Shown here piece after piece: positions 1 to 8,738 of a DNA stretch of 64,000 bases. The DNA lies in NCBI GenBank assembly GCA_029558535.1, contig JAKQEK010000423.1:1-64000 (forward strand), read 5' to 3'. The stretch's first letter is position 1. Each line of letters starts with the position of its first letter. The position numbers were made by a program, and so were the translations under genes. Source of the stretch: Bacteroidota bacterium (GTDB lineage: Bacteria; Bacteroidota; Bacteroidia; Bacteroidales; ML635J-15). The notes beneath the pieces are model-generated. The model did not search any database and had not been told where the DNA came from. It saw only the letters and a list, made by a program, of their open reading frames with translations.

Positions 1-2
1 CC

Positions 3-1715
3 AAAAATGTTACCAAGTTATATCCCCATACAAGTGATTACGGATATTATGTGTCAACAAAATATAGATTAAATGAGCATTACTATGAAGAAAGTGCAAC
101 GACTTCGGGTGGAGACGTGGCAAATGGAGGATATGGGTATATGTGGGCAGCAAAAGGACCTAATGGAACTATGCGTAACTACATGCAACTGCATTATATG
201 GAGTCTTCACAATTGTGGTCATCCAGTGTTACCTGGGCAGGTGTTACAAATGAAATAGATTTGGATTATCCATTACCAATGTGTGCAATGTTGTCAAGTG
301 CAGGACATCTTGTATTGACACAAGGTTATATTGTCGGTCAGCATACTCTTATGTTCAGCGAACCTTACGGAGATAAGAACACCCCGAGTTGGCCAAGCTA
401 TGATGGTTATAATGCTCATTATGACTGGCCCGGGTATAATAATGGATACCAGAATCTTGATTATAACGGTTCTTATGGTATTATTGCCTGGACAGTTACA
501 GCCAGAACACAGGAAGTCGAATATAATGATACCCTGATAGACGATGTTTATTATCATCATGGATTTGAAATGAATAATACTGAAAATGGTTCTCAGATGA
601 GGTATTTTCGTGATGAAAATACCGGTTATAACAATCATTTTTGGTGGACAATTACAGAAGCAAGTTCAAATGATATTTGCTGGGTTCGTTGGATACCTAA
701 TCTCGAAGAAGAAGGCTATTACAGAATTTCTGCTTACATACCGGCGGTAAGTGCAAATGCTCATAATGCTCCATACAGAATAATTCACGGAGTTGATACA
801 ACTAAAGTTCTAATAAATCAAAATGATTATAACAATGAATGGGTAGATTTAGGGATATATAAATATACAGAAGGAGATAATTTTTGGGTTTATTTAGGCG
901 ATTCTACAGGTACGGGAGGCGACTCAATTGCATATGATGCAATAAGGTTTTCCCATCTGCCTAAACCTGTCGCCTCATTTACAGTGGTTGATAATCATTT
1001 ATGTGTTGATGAAAATGTCATTTTGGAAAATTCTTCTTCTGATGCTTTATCGTTTTCATGGAATTTGCAGGGCTCTTCAAATCCTGAATGCTCTGAAACT
1101 AATCCCGAAATAAGTTATTCTTCAGCCGGCTCTTACGATATTCAACTTATAGCATACGGTATTGTGGAAAATGATACTTTGGAATTATTAGATTATTTTG
1201 AAATTCATAATCCTGCAATTGCTGATTTTACAGTGAATTCTTACGAATTGTATTTGCCGAATGCAATTGCAATATTTCAAAATAATTCTCAAAATGCTGA
1301 TTCATATTTTTGGGATTTTGGGAATGGCAGCACATCAACGGACTCTAACCCATATTGTGTATATAATGCTGAGGGCTCTTATTCAGTAAGCCTTACAGCT
1401 AGCAACGACTGGTGTCCGGAATCGTTATTTGTTTTGGCAGATAATGTTGTTGTTAATACATCAACTAATTCGGGAGTTTTAAATTCTGGAAATGTATATA
1501 TTTATCCCAATCCTGCAAATGACTTTATAGTTATTAAGGGTCTCAGCGAAATATCTCAAATTTTAATTAGAGATGTCCTCGGTCAAATAGTCTTTATGTC
1601 AAATGATTCAGAAATAAAAAGTATTGATGTCTCGTCATTTGCAAATGGTATTTATATGATGGAACTAGTTTCCGTTAGTGAAAAATACATTAGGAAGATT
1701 ATTGTTGAGAGATAG
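3..1715 (+). CDS. Secreted multidomain protein with C39-like, golvesin-like, PKD and T9SS sorting domains (5' partial)
   Basis: The frame is open to the left edge, so the N-terminus and signal peptide lie outside. The GTG at 51 is in frame but is preceded by open codons and is not a credible start. Counting from 51: residues 80-110 (GHLVL, then EPYGDKN) resemble the C-terminal half of a C39-like peptidase fold. Residues about 170-303 resemble the golvesin/xanthan-lyase C-terminal domain (GYYRISAYIP, AYDAIRFSH). Two PKD-like domains follow (307-388 and 390-470, the second with FWDFGNGSTS). Residues 485-554 form a type A sorting domain (YIYPNPAND, VLGQIV, NGIYMMEL). It is probably exported by the type IX system and kept at the surface or released. 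The sorting domain is near certain; the peptidase assignment is weaker because the Cys half is not visible. The stop lies 3 bp from the end of the convergent ATPase gene. Confidence 0.8.
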   Translation, partial: KNVTKLYPHTSDYGYYVSTKYRLNEHYYEESATTSGGDVANGGYGYMWAAKGPNGTMRNYMQLHYMESSQLWSSSVTWAGVTNEIDLDYPLPMCAMLSSAGHLVLTQGYIVGQHTLMFSEPYGDKNTPSWPSYDGYNAHYDWPGYNNGYQNLDYNGSYGIIAWTVTARTQEVEYNDTLIDDVYYHHGFEMNNTENGSQMRYFRDENTGYNNHFWWTITEASSNDICWVRWIPNLEEEGYYRISAYIPAVSANAHNAPYRIIHGVDTTKVLINQNDYNNEWVDLGIYKYTEGDNFWVYLGDSTGTGGDSIAYDAIRFSHLPKPVASFTVVDNHLCVDENVILENSSSDALSFSWNLQGSSNPECSETNPEISYSSAGSYDIQLIAYGIVENDTLELLDYFEIHNPAIADFTVNSYELYLPNAIAIFQNNSQNADSYFWDFGNGSTSTDSNPYCVYNAEGSYSVSLTASNDWCPESLFVLADNVVVNTSTNSGVLNSGNVYIYPNPANDFIVIKGLSEISQILIRDVLGQIVFMSNDSEIKSIDVSSFANGIYMMELVSVSEKYIRKIIVER

Positions 1716-1718
1716 TTC

Positions 1719-2855
1719 TCAAAATGTCTTCTTAAGCCATTTCTCGAGGTACACATCATAAAGGAGATAAATATTATCTTCATAATAAATCATCTGTTTT
1801 TCAAGCAGCGCATTTACCGCTGCTGTAACAGAACTAGGTTGGGAGAGATTGTATTTTTTTATAAAATTTCCCGAATTTATCTGTTCAACGCCTCCTTCTT
1901 TTGCTATTGCTGTCATTACAGAAAATTGTACCGAAGTTAGTAGGTTTCTGTATCCGAAATAAATATATTCTCGCTCTTTGAGAATTATATCTTCGACCAA
2001 TCGTGCTTCTTTTTCTGTAACAATATCTCTTGAATATTCAAAAAGTCTGTTGAAAAAGTATTGTACATAATATGTGTGATTGTTGTAATACTCAATGTAA
2101 TGAGCAATTAAGCTCTTATCAATTTTCTTGTCTCTTTTTTTGAAATGCTTAAGAATATGGGAGGTGTAAGCTTCGGGATTAATTCTTTTTAATTCCATAA
2201 TGTCTGAACTTTGGTAAAATGGTTTACCATAATCACTGAACATGGATATGAGAATATCTTTACTGCTTCCTGAAAATATAAAGTTGTCCTTATGTTGATG
2301 TTGTATAGCTGTTCGAAGAATTGCTTCTGTGTTTTTTTCTGGGTAATGTACAATTTGTTGAAACTCATCAAAAGCGACAATATATTTCGATTTCTGAGCA
2401 GCCAGATATTCGAAAATCTTATTGATACTCAGTTCCGCTTCTTTTTCATCTGCAATGTTTACTTCAACAGATGGAATCCCTGATAAATCATCAAACACCA
2501 ATTTACCTCTGATTCCTGCAACAAAAGCAGATATCTTTTCAAGAAATCCACGATTGTCTTTTTCATCTTTTACTATAGCATCACTAAATGCTTTGACAAA
2601 ATCTTTAAGGCATTCCGTTGGCATAATGTCAATAAATATAATACGATTGCTTTGGTCTTGCTGTAATTTATTTAATACATGTTTTAACAAAATTGTTTTG
2701 CCAAGACGTCGAATAGATATAAGTGTGATGTTTCTTCCATTTCTGAAAGTTGATATTATTTTATCTGTCTCATCTTTGCGGTCACAAAAATATTTCGGAG
2801 ATATGTAATCCAGTACAGGGAACGGGTTTTCGGGCTCAATTTTTTTTGCTGCCAT
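1719..2855 (-). CDS. P-loop ATPase, ATPase_2 (archaeal-type) family
   Basis: 378 residues. The N-terminal segment FCDRKDE precedes a Walker A of the form SIRRLGKTIL (about residues 46-55). A Walker B/sensor stretch YIVAFDEFQQI lies near residue 160, and SGSSKD follows, as in sensor 1 of these STAND/AAA-like ATPases. The last 90 residues look like a winged-helix domain. Members of this family are widespread in Bacteroidota, often as isolated accessory genes, and their biological role is mostly unknown. It is monocistronic, with its own TAnnTTTG box at 2897-2904, and a tandem 14-bp repeat lies between box and start codon. It is not similar in layout to the second ATPase at 9592-10824. Confidence 0.85.
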   Translation of the reverse strand: MAAKKIEPENPFPVLDYISPKYFCDRKDETDKIISTFRNGRNITLISIRRLGKTILLKHVLNKLQQDQSNRIIFIDIMPTECLKDFVKAFSDAIVKDEKDNRGFLEKISAFVAGIRGKLVFDDLSGIPSVEVNIADEKEAELSINKIFEYLAAQKSKYIVAFDEFQQIVHYPEKNTEAILRTAIQHQHKDNFIFSGSSKDILISMFSDYGKPFYQSSDIMELKRINPEAYTSHILKHFKKRDKKIDKSLIAHYIEYYNNHTYYVQYFFNRLFEYSRDIVTEKEARLVEDIILKEREYIYFGYRNLLTSVQFSVMTAIAKEGGVEQINSGNFIKKYNLSQPSSVTAAVNALLEKQMIYYEDNIYLLYDVYLEKWLKKTF

Positions 2856-2865
2856 AATTTTATTA

Positions 2866-2900
2866 TTACAAACTTTACGTTACAAACTTTACGTTACAAA
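2866..2900. repeat. Tandem 14-bp repeat (5 alternating heptads) in the ATPase leader
   Basis: TTACAAACTTTACG occurs twice head to tail (2866-2879, 2880-2893), followed by a half copy TTACAAA (2894-2900). It sits between the minus-strand -7 box and the start codon at 2855, so it would be in the 5' leader of the ATPase mRNA. Confidence 0.85.
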
Positions 2901-2904
2901 TATA
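2897..2904 (-). promoter_or_regulatory. -7 promoter box (TATATTTG) of the ATPase_2 gene
   Basis: On the minus strand this reads TATATTTG, an exact match to the Bacteroidota TAnnTTTG element, 41 nt upstream of the ATG at 2855. Confidence 0.6.
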
Positions 2905-2999
2905 ACACAAAATATGTGATAAGTCAATATTCTTTTGTAAATTTCTTTTGTTTAGCTAATTTTTCTTATAAATTGCATCTGACTTTCTGGTTAGGATAA

Positions 3000-4232
3000 T
3001 CATTTTATTATCTCTATTAGCATAGCTAAAGCAGTATTTGAGGCACGTAAAATATTAGTTTCTCTGTCATTTAGGGACTGATATTTTTTACTAACTGTTT
3101 TTTTATCTGATGCAACAGCAATCCAAATTGTTCCAACAGGCTTTTCGGGAGTTCCTCCGTCAGGACCGGCAATTCCGCTCACAGCTATCGAATAATCTGT
3201 TTTTAGTATTTTCCGTACACCAAGAGCCATTTCTTCGACAACTTGCTGACTGACGGCACCATACTCTTTCAGTGTTTCAGATTTTACTGCCAGTATGTTG
3301 GTTTTAACGGAATTGTCATAAGCAATTATACTTCCTTTGTAGTAAACAGAACTTCCTGGGATTGATGTAATTAATGAAGAGATTTTACCTCCTGTACAGC
3401 TTTCAGCAGTTGATAGGGTTTTACCTTTAGCTTTCAACAATTGTCCAATTAACACTTCCGGTTTAATATCTTCTTCGGCAAAAATATTTTTCGCAATAAT
3501 TTTTTTAAGATTTTTTAGTAAATCTTCTATTAGCATCTGATGTTCCGGTTCTGCTTCATATATACTCAATCTCAATCGGATAAATCCGGGTGCCGGTAGA
3601 TATGCTAGTTTCACAAACTCAGGCAAAGCGTTTTCCCATTCTGAAATTTTTTCTGCCAGTATTGATTCAGGTAAACCATAAATCAGCAGTGTTTTATGTA
3701 TGATAGGTTTATTTATAAATGTTTTTTTAATAAACGGAAGCACCTGTGTTTCCATTAAATGTTTCATTTCGAATGGAACTCCGGGCAACGATATAATATA
3801 CTTTCCATTTTTGATAAATAACATTCCCGGGGCAGTTCCCATTTTATTGTTAAGTACAATAGCATTATCGGGAACCATAGCCTGATCATGATTGTTGGTG
3901 TTCATTTTAAATCCCCGGAGGGTTACGAATTCTTTAATGTTCTGAAGGACAGCTTCACTAAGGATAAGTTTGGATGAAAACAATTCACAAAGGACATTTT
4001 TTGTTATATCATCATTTGTCGGGCCAAGCCCACCTGTAACTAAAACCAAATCTGAAATTTCCATCATTTCAGTAATTGTACCGATTATTTGTTCTCTGTT
4101 ATCCCCTATAGACCGAATTTCTTTCACAATAACTCCTGCTTCATTAAGTTTTTTAGATATCCAGGCCGAATTTGTGTCAATAATTTGGCCAATAAGAATT
4201 TCGTCTCCGATTGTAATAATTGATGCAAACAT
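3000..4232 (-). CDS. cinA: CinA family protein (nicotinamide-nucleotide amidase)
   Basis: 410 residues, the usual length for full-length CinA. Residues 1-170 form the MoCF/COG1058 domain (IGDEILIGQIIDTNSAW near the N-terminus, TGGLGPTNDD near 67), which in characterised members carries ADP-ribose pyrophosphatase activity. Residues about 255-410 form the PncC amidase domain (STAESCTGGKISSLIT, then SGIAGPDGGTPEKPVGT). The pair acts in pyridine-nucleotide salvage, converting NMN to nicotinate mononucleotide; the competence-inducible name is historical. It is divergent from the PLP enzyme at 4315; both genes have TAnnTTTG boxes within the 82-bp gap. Confidence 0.95.
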   Translation of the reverse strand: MFASIITIGDEILIGQIIDTNSAWISKKLNEAGVIVKEIRSIGDNREQIIGTITEMMEISDLVLVTGGLGPTNDDITKNVLCELFSSKLILSEAVLQNIKEFVTLRGFKMNTNNHDQAMVPDNAIVLNNKMGTAPGMLFIKNGKYIISLPGVPFEMKHLMETQVLPFIKKTFINKPIIHKTLLIYGLPESILAEKISEWENALPEFVKLAYLPAPGFIRLRLSIYEAEPEHQMLIEDLLKNLKKIIAKNIFAEEDIKPEVLIGQLLKAKGKTLSTAESCTGGKISSLITSIPGSSVYYKGSIIAYDNSVKTNILAVKSETLKEYGAVSQQVVEEMALGVRKILKTDYSIAVSGIAGPDGGTPEKPVGTIWIAVASDKKTVSKKYQSLNDRETNILRASNTALAMLIEIIK

Positions 4233-4250
4233 AATTTTGTAATAATTCTA

Positions 4251-4258
4251 CAAATATA
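4251..4258 (-). promoter_or_regulatory. -7 box (TATATTTG) of cinA
   Basis: The minus strand reads TATATTTG 18 nt upstream of the cinA ATG, matching TAnnTTTG. Confidence 0.6.
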
Positions 4259-4293
4259 TATACTTATAACGACACCCTAACAAATCAATTTTA

Positions 4294-4301
4294 TAACTTT
4301 G
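4294..4301 (+). promoter_or_regulatory. -7 box (TAACTTTG) of the D-threonine-aldolase-like gene
   Basis: TAACTTTG ends 13 nt before the ATG at 4315. Together with the cinA box it forms a divergent promoter pair. Confidence 0.6.
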
Positions 4302-4314
4302 CCAAAAAGAAATT

Positions 4315-5379
4315 ATGCTGAAATATTCCAAAATAAAATCACCGGTTTTCGCAGTTGATATGAATATTGTAAGGAAAAATATCAAAAGCATAATGGATAA
4401 ACTGCCTAAATCATGCATTTTTAGACCTCATTTTAAAACACATAATAACAAGATAACAGCAAAAATATTCAGAGAATTTGGAGTTAGCAAAATTACTGTT
4501 TCATCTGTTGAGATGGCCTTATATTTCAGACAGCTTGGTTTTAAAGATATTACAATTGCTTTTCCGATTAATGTGAGAGAACAGAGAAGTCTAAATAAAC
4601 TTTCGGGAAATACAAAATTGGGGTTATTGTGTTCATGTATCAGTTCTGTAAATATTTTAGTCAAAATGCCGTTGATAAAGGCTGATATATGGTTGGAAAT
4701 TGATACAGGTTATAATCGTTCGGGAATAAGTTGGAATGATTTTGAGCAAATTGAAAATTGCATTCGAGTAATTACAAGTTGTTCTCAGTTAAACTTTAAA
4801 GGTTTCTTAACGCATAACGGGTTAACTTATAATTTACAGAGCAAAACGGATATTTTAGCATCTTCTACCGATTCTATCAAAAAATTGAAATCATTAAAAG
4901 ATAGATTTTCGTTATTTAATCCTTTAATATCTATTGGTGACACACCCGCTTGCAGCATAATGAAAAATTTTAACGATGTTGATGAAATTCGTCCGGGCAA
5001 TTTTGTATATTATGATTTAATGATGTTGACAAAAAATGTTTGTTCAAGAGAGCAAATAGCAGCCACAGTGTTGTGTCCGGTTGTAGATTTAAACCCTGAA
5101 AGAAGCGAAATAGTTATTCATGGCGGAGCGGTTCATTTCAGTAAAGAAAGTATTTTGGTTGATAATAATATTGTTTTTGGGAAAGCAATAAAACATATTG
5201 GAAAAACAATTTTGGATATTGACGAACATATTATTTCATTATCTCAGGAACATGGGATTATAAAGTTGTCAAAAAGCAAAGCAGAAGACTATAATATTGG
5301 TGATTTAATAGAAATAATTCCGGTTCATGTTTGTTTGACTGCTGATTTGATGAAAAGTAAAATAGTTCACTATGAATAA
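4315..5379 (+). CDS. D-threonine aldolase / D-serine dehydratase-like fold-type III PLP enzyme
   Basis: 354 residues. The N-terminal alanine-racemase-like barrel begins with SPVFAVDMNIVRKNI. The motif RPHFKTHNN near residue 40 carries the Lys that forms the PLP aldimine in this family. The C-terminal D-serine-dehydratase-like domain ends with IPVHVCLTADL (about 335-345), where the His and Cys correspond to the metal ligands of D-threonine aldolase and D-serine dehydratase. The reaction is probably retro-aldol cleavage of a D-3-hydroxy amino acid or dehydration of D-serine. The sequence does not decide between them. Confidence 0.85.
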   Translation: MLKYSKIKSPVFAVDMNIVRKNIKSIMDKLPKSCIFRPHFKTHNNKITAKIFREFGVSKITVSSVEMALYFRQLGFKDITIAFPINVREQRSLNKLSGNTKLGLLCSCISSVNILVKMPLIKADIWLEIDTGYNRSGISWNDFEQIENCIRVITSCSQLNFKGFLTHNGLTYNLQSKTDILASSTDSIKKLKSLKDRFSLFNPLISIGDTPACSIMKNFNDVDEIRPGNFVYYDLMMLTKNVCSREQIAATVLCPVVDLNPERSEIVIHGGAVHFSKESILVDNNIVFGKAIKHIGKTILDIDEHIISLSQEHGIIKLSKSKAEDYNIGDLIEIIPVHVCLTADLMKSKIVHYE

Positions 5380-5406
5380 TCTATTTGGTATTTAAATATT
5401 ATTATT

Positions 5407-5414
5407 TATTTTTG
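5407..5414 (+). promoter_or_regulatory. -7 box (TATTTTTG)
   Basis: Exact TAnnTTTG match, 25 nt before the ATG of the lipoprotein gene at 5440. Confidence 0.5.
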
Positions 5415-5439
5415 ATTATTATATTAAAATAACAATATT

Positions 5440-6222
5440 ATGAAAAACTACATTATCCTTGGAATTTTTGCAATAGTTTTTGTTGCATGCAGTTCAAAAC
5501 CAACTGAGAACAATTCTGCTGAAGAAGAAGTAATAATTGAAAAACGAAAGGATTTGGACGTGTTTCTTGTGAATTGTCCTATTGAGTGCCTTACTGTGAA
5601 ATATTATGATGTTTTTATTTATGGAGAAGATACTGTTAATTTAATGAATTACGGAAATGAATATAATTTTAATGAAGATGGGAATTTTGTAAACCTGAAA
5701 AATTTTCTCGAATCAGGAATGGTTTTATCAGAGACTAAATATAAATATGATAAAGAGGGTAATTTTATAGGAACAGAGGTTTTTGGGAGTGATGGTAATT
5801 TGCTCAGCTATTGCGAAATAGTAGATAGTGATACAAAAAACAAAAAAATAAAGTCTACTTATGATTCTTCTGGGACAATGATTTCGGAAAGTGAATTATA
5901 TCAAGATGAATATGGAAGGACAATTCGTGAAGTTGCTAAATTATATGAGCAGTGTTATGTTTTTGATAACAAAAATAGAATTGTTGAAAGTTTACTCGTT
6001 TACCAGGATAAAACTATTGATTCGAAATTGGTTTATGAGTTCAACAATAGCCCTTTCCCGGAAAAAACCTGTACTTATAATAGTAAAAACGAGCTTTTGT
6101 CTGTCATGACACATGAGTATGTAACTGATGAAAAGGGAAATTGGATTAAAAAATATTCCTACGATAAGGGCGGTATTTTGACGCGTCTTGAAACAAGAGA
6201 AATAGTTTATTCTTTAGATTAA
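5440..6222 (+). CDS. Predicted lipoprotein with YD/RHS-like short repeats
   Basis: 260 residues. A signal peptide ends in a lipobox, FVACSS, with the lipidated Cys at about residue 17. The rest contains repeated short beta-type units such as YDKEGNFIG, YDSSGTMISES and YQDEYGRTIRE, spaced about 20-30 residues apart. These resemble the degenerate YD-type repeats of small Bacteroidota surface lipoproteins. No enzyme motif is visible and the function is unknown. It stands alone, with its own -7 box. Confidence 0.8.
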   Translation: MKNYIILGIFAIVFVACSSKPTENNSAEEEVIIEKRKDLDVFLVNCPIECLTVKYYDVFIYGEDTVNLMNYGNEYNFNEDGNFVNLKNFLESGMVLSETKYKYDKEGNFIGTEVFGSDGNLLSYCEIVDSDTKNKKIKSTYDSSGTMISESELYQDEYGRTIREVAKLYEQCYVFDNKNRIVESLLVYQDKTIDSKLVYEFNNSPFPEKTCTYNSKNELLSVMTHEYVTDEKGNWIKKYSYDKGGILTRLETREIVYSLD

Positions 6223-6237
6223 GTGTATTAAAAAGTT

Positions 6238-6262
6238 AAAAAAACTTACTTAAAGAAGTAAG
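6238..6262 (-). terminator. Rho-independent terminator downstream of the cyclase gene
   Basis: Perfect 7-bp stem CTTACTT/AAGTAAG with a 4-nt loop (6245-6262). On the minus strand it is followed by seven T. It lies about 70 nt past the cyclase stop. The stem is AT-rich and therefore weak. Confidence 0.5.
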
Positions 6263-6334
6263 GTAATAAATTGTTTTAATTTCTAAATTGTTATAAAAAA
6301 TAGATTGTTAGATTTTACGTATTAATTTTAGAAT

Positions 6335-7660
6335 TTACGACAGACTCTTTTTCTCCAGCTTCTCATTTATATATTTACCAAAATGCTGATCTTCTTTAAG
6401 CACATGGTTAACAATCCAGTCAATAAGTAAGATTTGAATGCGGAACATGTTGTATGTTTTGCTCTTTGTGTTAGAGTCGATTTCTTCTTTAAGTATTTTA
6501 AAAGATTTTGTGAAGTTTCTGTGTTGTCGTTTTTGTCTTTCAATAAACGGGTAATTATTCTCTTTCAGATAATTCTCTTCTGTAGAAAAATGAGTATTAG
6601 TATATTCATAAATATAGGCTATCAATTTGTTTATGTCTTCTTTTGATACATCTATATTGACAGAATTTAAAAGTTTAACTGAATTTTTAAATAAGTCAAA
6701 ATGTTGACTGTCTATTTCGGGGTTGCCAACTTCAAATTCTTTACTCCAAACAATTTGTTGCATTAATTCCTGTGAACCTTCAAAAATATCTTTCTCAAGA
6801 TAAAGATTACACCTTTGTAAATACACTTGTGCCGGTTTGTCTTCCGGATTTATTTTCAAACACATCTCCAATAATAATTTAGCTGAATCAATTTCTTTGT
6901 AATGGTAATGAGCCAAAGCTTCTTCGAATATCGGTTTTGTCTTTGTTTTTAGACATTTTGATTTGTATGAATCAGTGTCGTAAACTTCGTAAATTGATTG
7001 AGGTTGAGTTTTTCCTTTTACTAAAACTCTGTCAATAAACCGAACAGAAAACATTCTCGAATCCTGAAGACTGTTAAAGGTGTTTTCACCAATCAAGAGA
7101 TTTACCTGATAATTCTTTGTCAGAGTTTCCAATCTTGCGGCAAGATTTACGGCATCACTTATAACTGTACATTCCATTCTACCCGGGCCCCCAATTGTTC
7201 CCAACATACAAAGTCCGGTATTTAGTCCTATCCCAATCTTTGTTGCCGGTAACCCTTTAGTCTTGATTTCTTTATTGAATTTTTCTAACTGCTTCAACAT
7301 AGTAATAGAGCAGTTGACAGCAGAGTCAGGCCAAGTAGGAAATATCGCCATAATTCCATCACCCAGATATTTGTCTATTATTCCACCATGACTAGTGATA
7401 ACAGCCTCCATTCGATTAAGATAAGAGTTGATGAAATCGAAGTTTTCTTTGGGCGTCATGGTCTCCGACAATTGGGTGAAATTGCGAATATCGGCAAAAA
7501 GAATTGTAAGCTCTGTTTCGGTTTGGTCTCCTAGTTGTACTTCTTTGATGTTTTCTTTACCAAGCAGACTCAGCATCGAATATGGTACAAAACGAGATTC
7601 AGAAGCAATTTGCTCTTTAAGATTTGTTGTGGTTAATTTTGAATCTTTATCTGTATTCAC
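6335..7660 (-). CDS. Class III adenylate cyclase fused to a haemerythrin domain
   Basis: 441 residues from a GTG start. Residues 48-230 form a class III nucleotidyl cyclase domain. The metal-binding Asp are D57 (FADIRNF) and D101 (YLGDG); K97 and D169 occupy the base-selecting positions in the adenylate-type combination; N172 and R176 are the transition-state residues (ISDAVNLAARLE). Residues 240-290 look TPR-like. Residues 303-432 form a bacteriohaemerythrin domain with H320, H357/E361, H380, H419 and D424, but the His expected six residues after Tyr370 is Gln376. The product is soluble, with no membrane segment. It probably links cAMP production to O2 or redox state. Whether the changed ligand still allows a di-iron site is open. 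Confidence 0.9.
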   Translation of the reverse strand: MNTDKDSKLTTTNLKEQIASESRFVPYSMLSLLGKENIKEVQLGDQTETELTILFADIRNFTQLSETMTPKENFDFINSYLNRMEAVITSHGGIIDKYLGDGIMAIFPTWPDSAVNCSITMLKQLEKFNKEIKTKGLPATKIGIGLNTGLCMLGTIGGPGRMECTVISDAVNLAARLETLTKNYQVNLLIGENTFNSLQDSRMFSVRFIDRVLVKGKTQPQSIYEVYDTDSYKSKCLKTKTKPIFEEALAHYHYKEIDSAKLLLEMCLKINPEDKPAQVYLQRCNLYLEKDIFEGSQELMQQIVWSKEFEVGNPEIDSQHFDLFKNSVKLLNSVNIDVSKEDINKLIAYIYEYTNTHFSTEENYLKENNYPFIERQKRQHRNFTKSFKILKEEIDSNTKSKTYNMFRIQILLIDWIVNHVLKEDQHFGKYINEKLEKKSLS

Positions 7661-7748
7661 GTAGTAAAGATAAATTATTTTTTTAATAGGGTGAAATTTA
7701 GTCTTTATTTTGTTTTATAACTTATTATTAAGAAAATTGTAGAATAAT

Positions 7749-8633
7749 CTATTGTTTTTTAACAAAATACCTCTGCATCAATATTCCCCCAATTATTAAA
7801 ACGAGTCCTATTACGGTAGCAGATTTTATTTCCTCACCTATGGTTATGTTTACAATTATTAACGATAAAAATGGAGCGAAATAAATCAAATTACTCACTT
7901 TTGCGGTAGTCTGAGACAAGGATAAGGCTTTCATCCACAGGAAAAAGGTAAGTCCCATTTCAAAAATTCCAACATAACTAACTCCGATTAGTCCGCAAGT
8001 TCCCGGTAATTTAATACTTTTTGTAACCAATCCGTAAATGAGAATCAAAATAAAACCTGCAACAAAATTCATAAATAATTTTATTGATTCATCGCGTTTG
8101 TCTTTTAGGTTCAAAAGCCAGAAAACTGACCAAATTACAGTACTTAATAATGCTAAAGTAACGCCGTATGTATTTGTAAATTTAAAATTCAAAATGTTTC
8201 CGCCTGTTGCAATAACAAAACTGCCGAAGAATGAAATTAAAATTGCAATAAAACTCAATAATGAAATCTTTTGCTTTAAAATAGGAATTGACAACAAAAC
8301 CAGAATAACCGGCCAAAGATAATTAAGAGTTAATGCTTCTTGTGCTAATAGAACATCGTAAGCCTGAAACAGAATGAAATAGTAAACGAACGGATTTAAA
8401 AATCCCATTAAAACAGAAAGGGAAATTTCTTTGCTACTTTGTTTAAAAAATAAATGCCATTTTTTTTGAGCGCTGATGAATATTATGAAAACTAAAACCG
8501 AAATAGCAACCGACCAAAACAATAAATTAAAATAATTTATTTCACGCAATGCCAGTTTAAATGCAGATCCTACTGTAGCCCAGCATAGTACCGCTGCAGA
8601 TGCAAAAAGATATGCTTTGGTTTGATTTTTCAT
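7749..8633 (-). CDS. EamA/DMT family transporter
   Basis: 294 residues with about ten hydrophobic segments in two EamA repeats (first half 5-140, second half 150-290). The start AYLFASAAVLCWATVGSAFK is typical of the family. It is a drug/metabolite-type permease of the inner membrane and its substrate cannot be told from sequence. The only nearby promoter box is 4 nt upstream of the ATG, so the mRNA may be leaderless. Confidence 0.9.
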   Translation of the reverse strand: MKNQTKAYLFASAAVLCWATVGSAFKLALREINYFNLLFWSVAISVLVFIIFISAQKKWHLFFKQSSKEISLSVLMGFLNPFVYYFILFQAYDVLLAQEALTLNYLWPVILVLLSIPILKQKISLLSFIAILISFFGSFVIATGGNILNFKFTNTYGVTLALLSTVIWSVFWLLNLKDKRDESIKLFMNFVAGFILILIYGLVTKSIKLPGTCGLIGVSYVGIFEMGLTFFLWMKALSLSQTTAKVSNLIYFAPFLSLIIVNITIGEEIKSATVIGLVLIIGGILMQRYFVKKQ

Positions 8634-8637
8634 GCTG

Positions 8638-8645
8638 CAAAGGTA
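8638..8645 (-). promoter_or_regulatory. -7 box (TACCTTTG) abutting the EamA start codon
   Basis: The minus strand reads TACCTTTG and ends only 4 nt before the ATG at 8633, which would place transcription initiation at or next to the start codon. Confidence 0.55.
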
Positions 8646-8663
8646 GATTTTTTTTTAATGTTA

Positions 8664-8703
8664 AACTCATTAACTCCGAACTTCTAACTTTCAACTACTA
8701 ATT
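8664..8703. repeat. Degenerate heptad tract (AACT every 7 bp)
   Basis: AACT recurs at 8664, 8672, 8679, 8686 and 8693, then AATT at 8700: one 8-bp and four 7-bp steps. It lies between the divergent EamA and SRAP genes. Confidence 0.7.
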
Positions 8704-8713
8704 CAAAAAAACT

Positions 8714-8721
8714 TATCTTTG
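8714..8721 (+). promoter_or_regulatory. -7 box (TATCTTTG) of the SRAP gene
   Basis: Exact TAnnTTTG match, 17 nt before the ATG at 8739. Confidence 0.6.
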
Positions 8722-8738
8722 CATAAAACTTATCTTAA

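Noticed and set aside
51-53. GTG at 51 as the start of the first gene
   Set aside because: The frame is open upstream to the window edge and the domain similarity begins mid-domain; the gene is cut by the edge.
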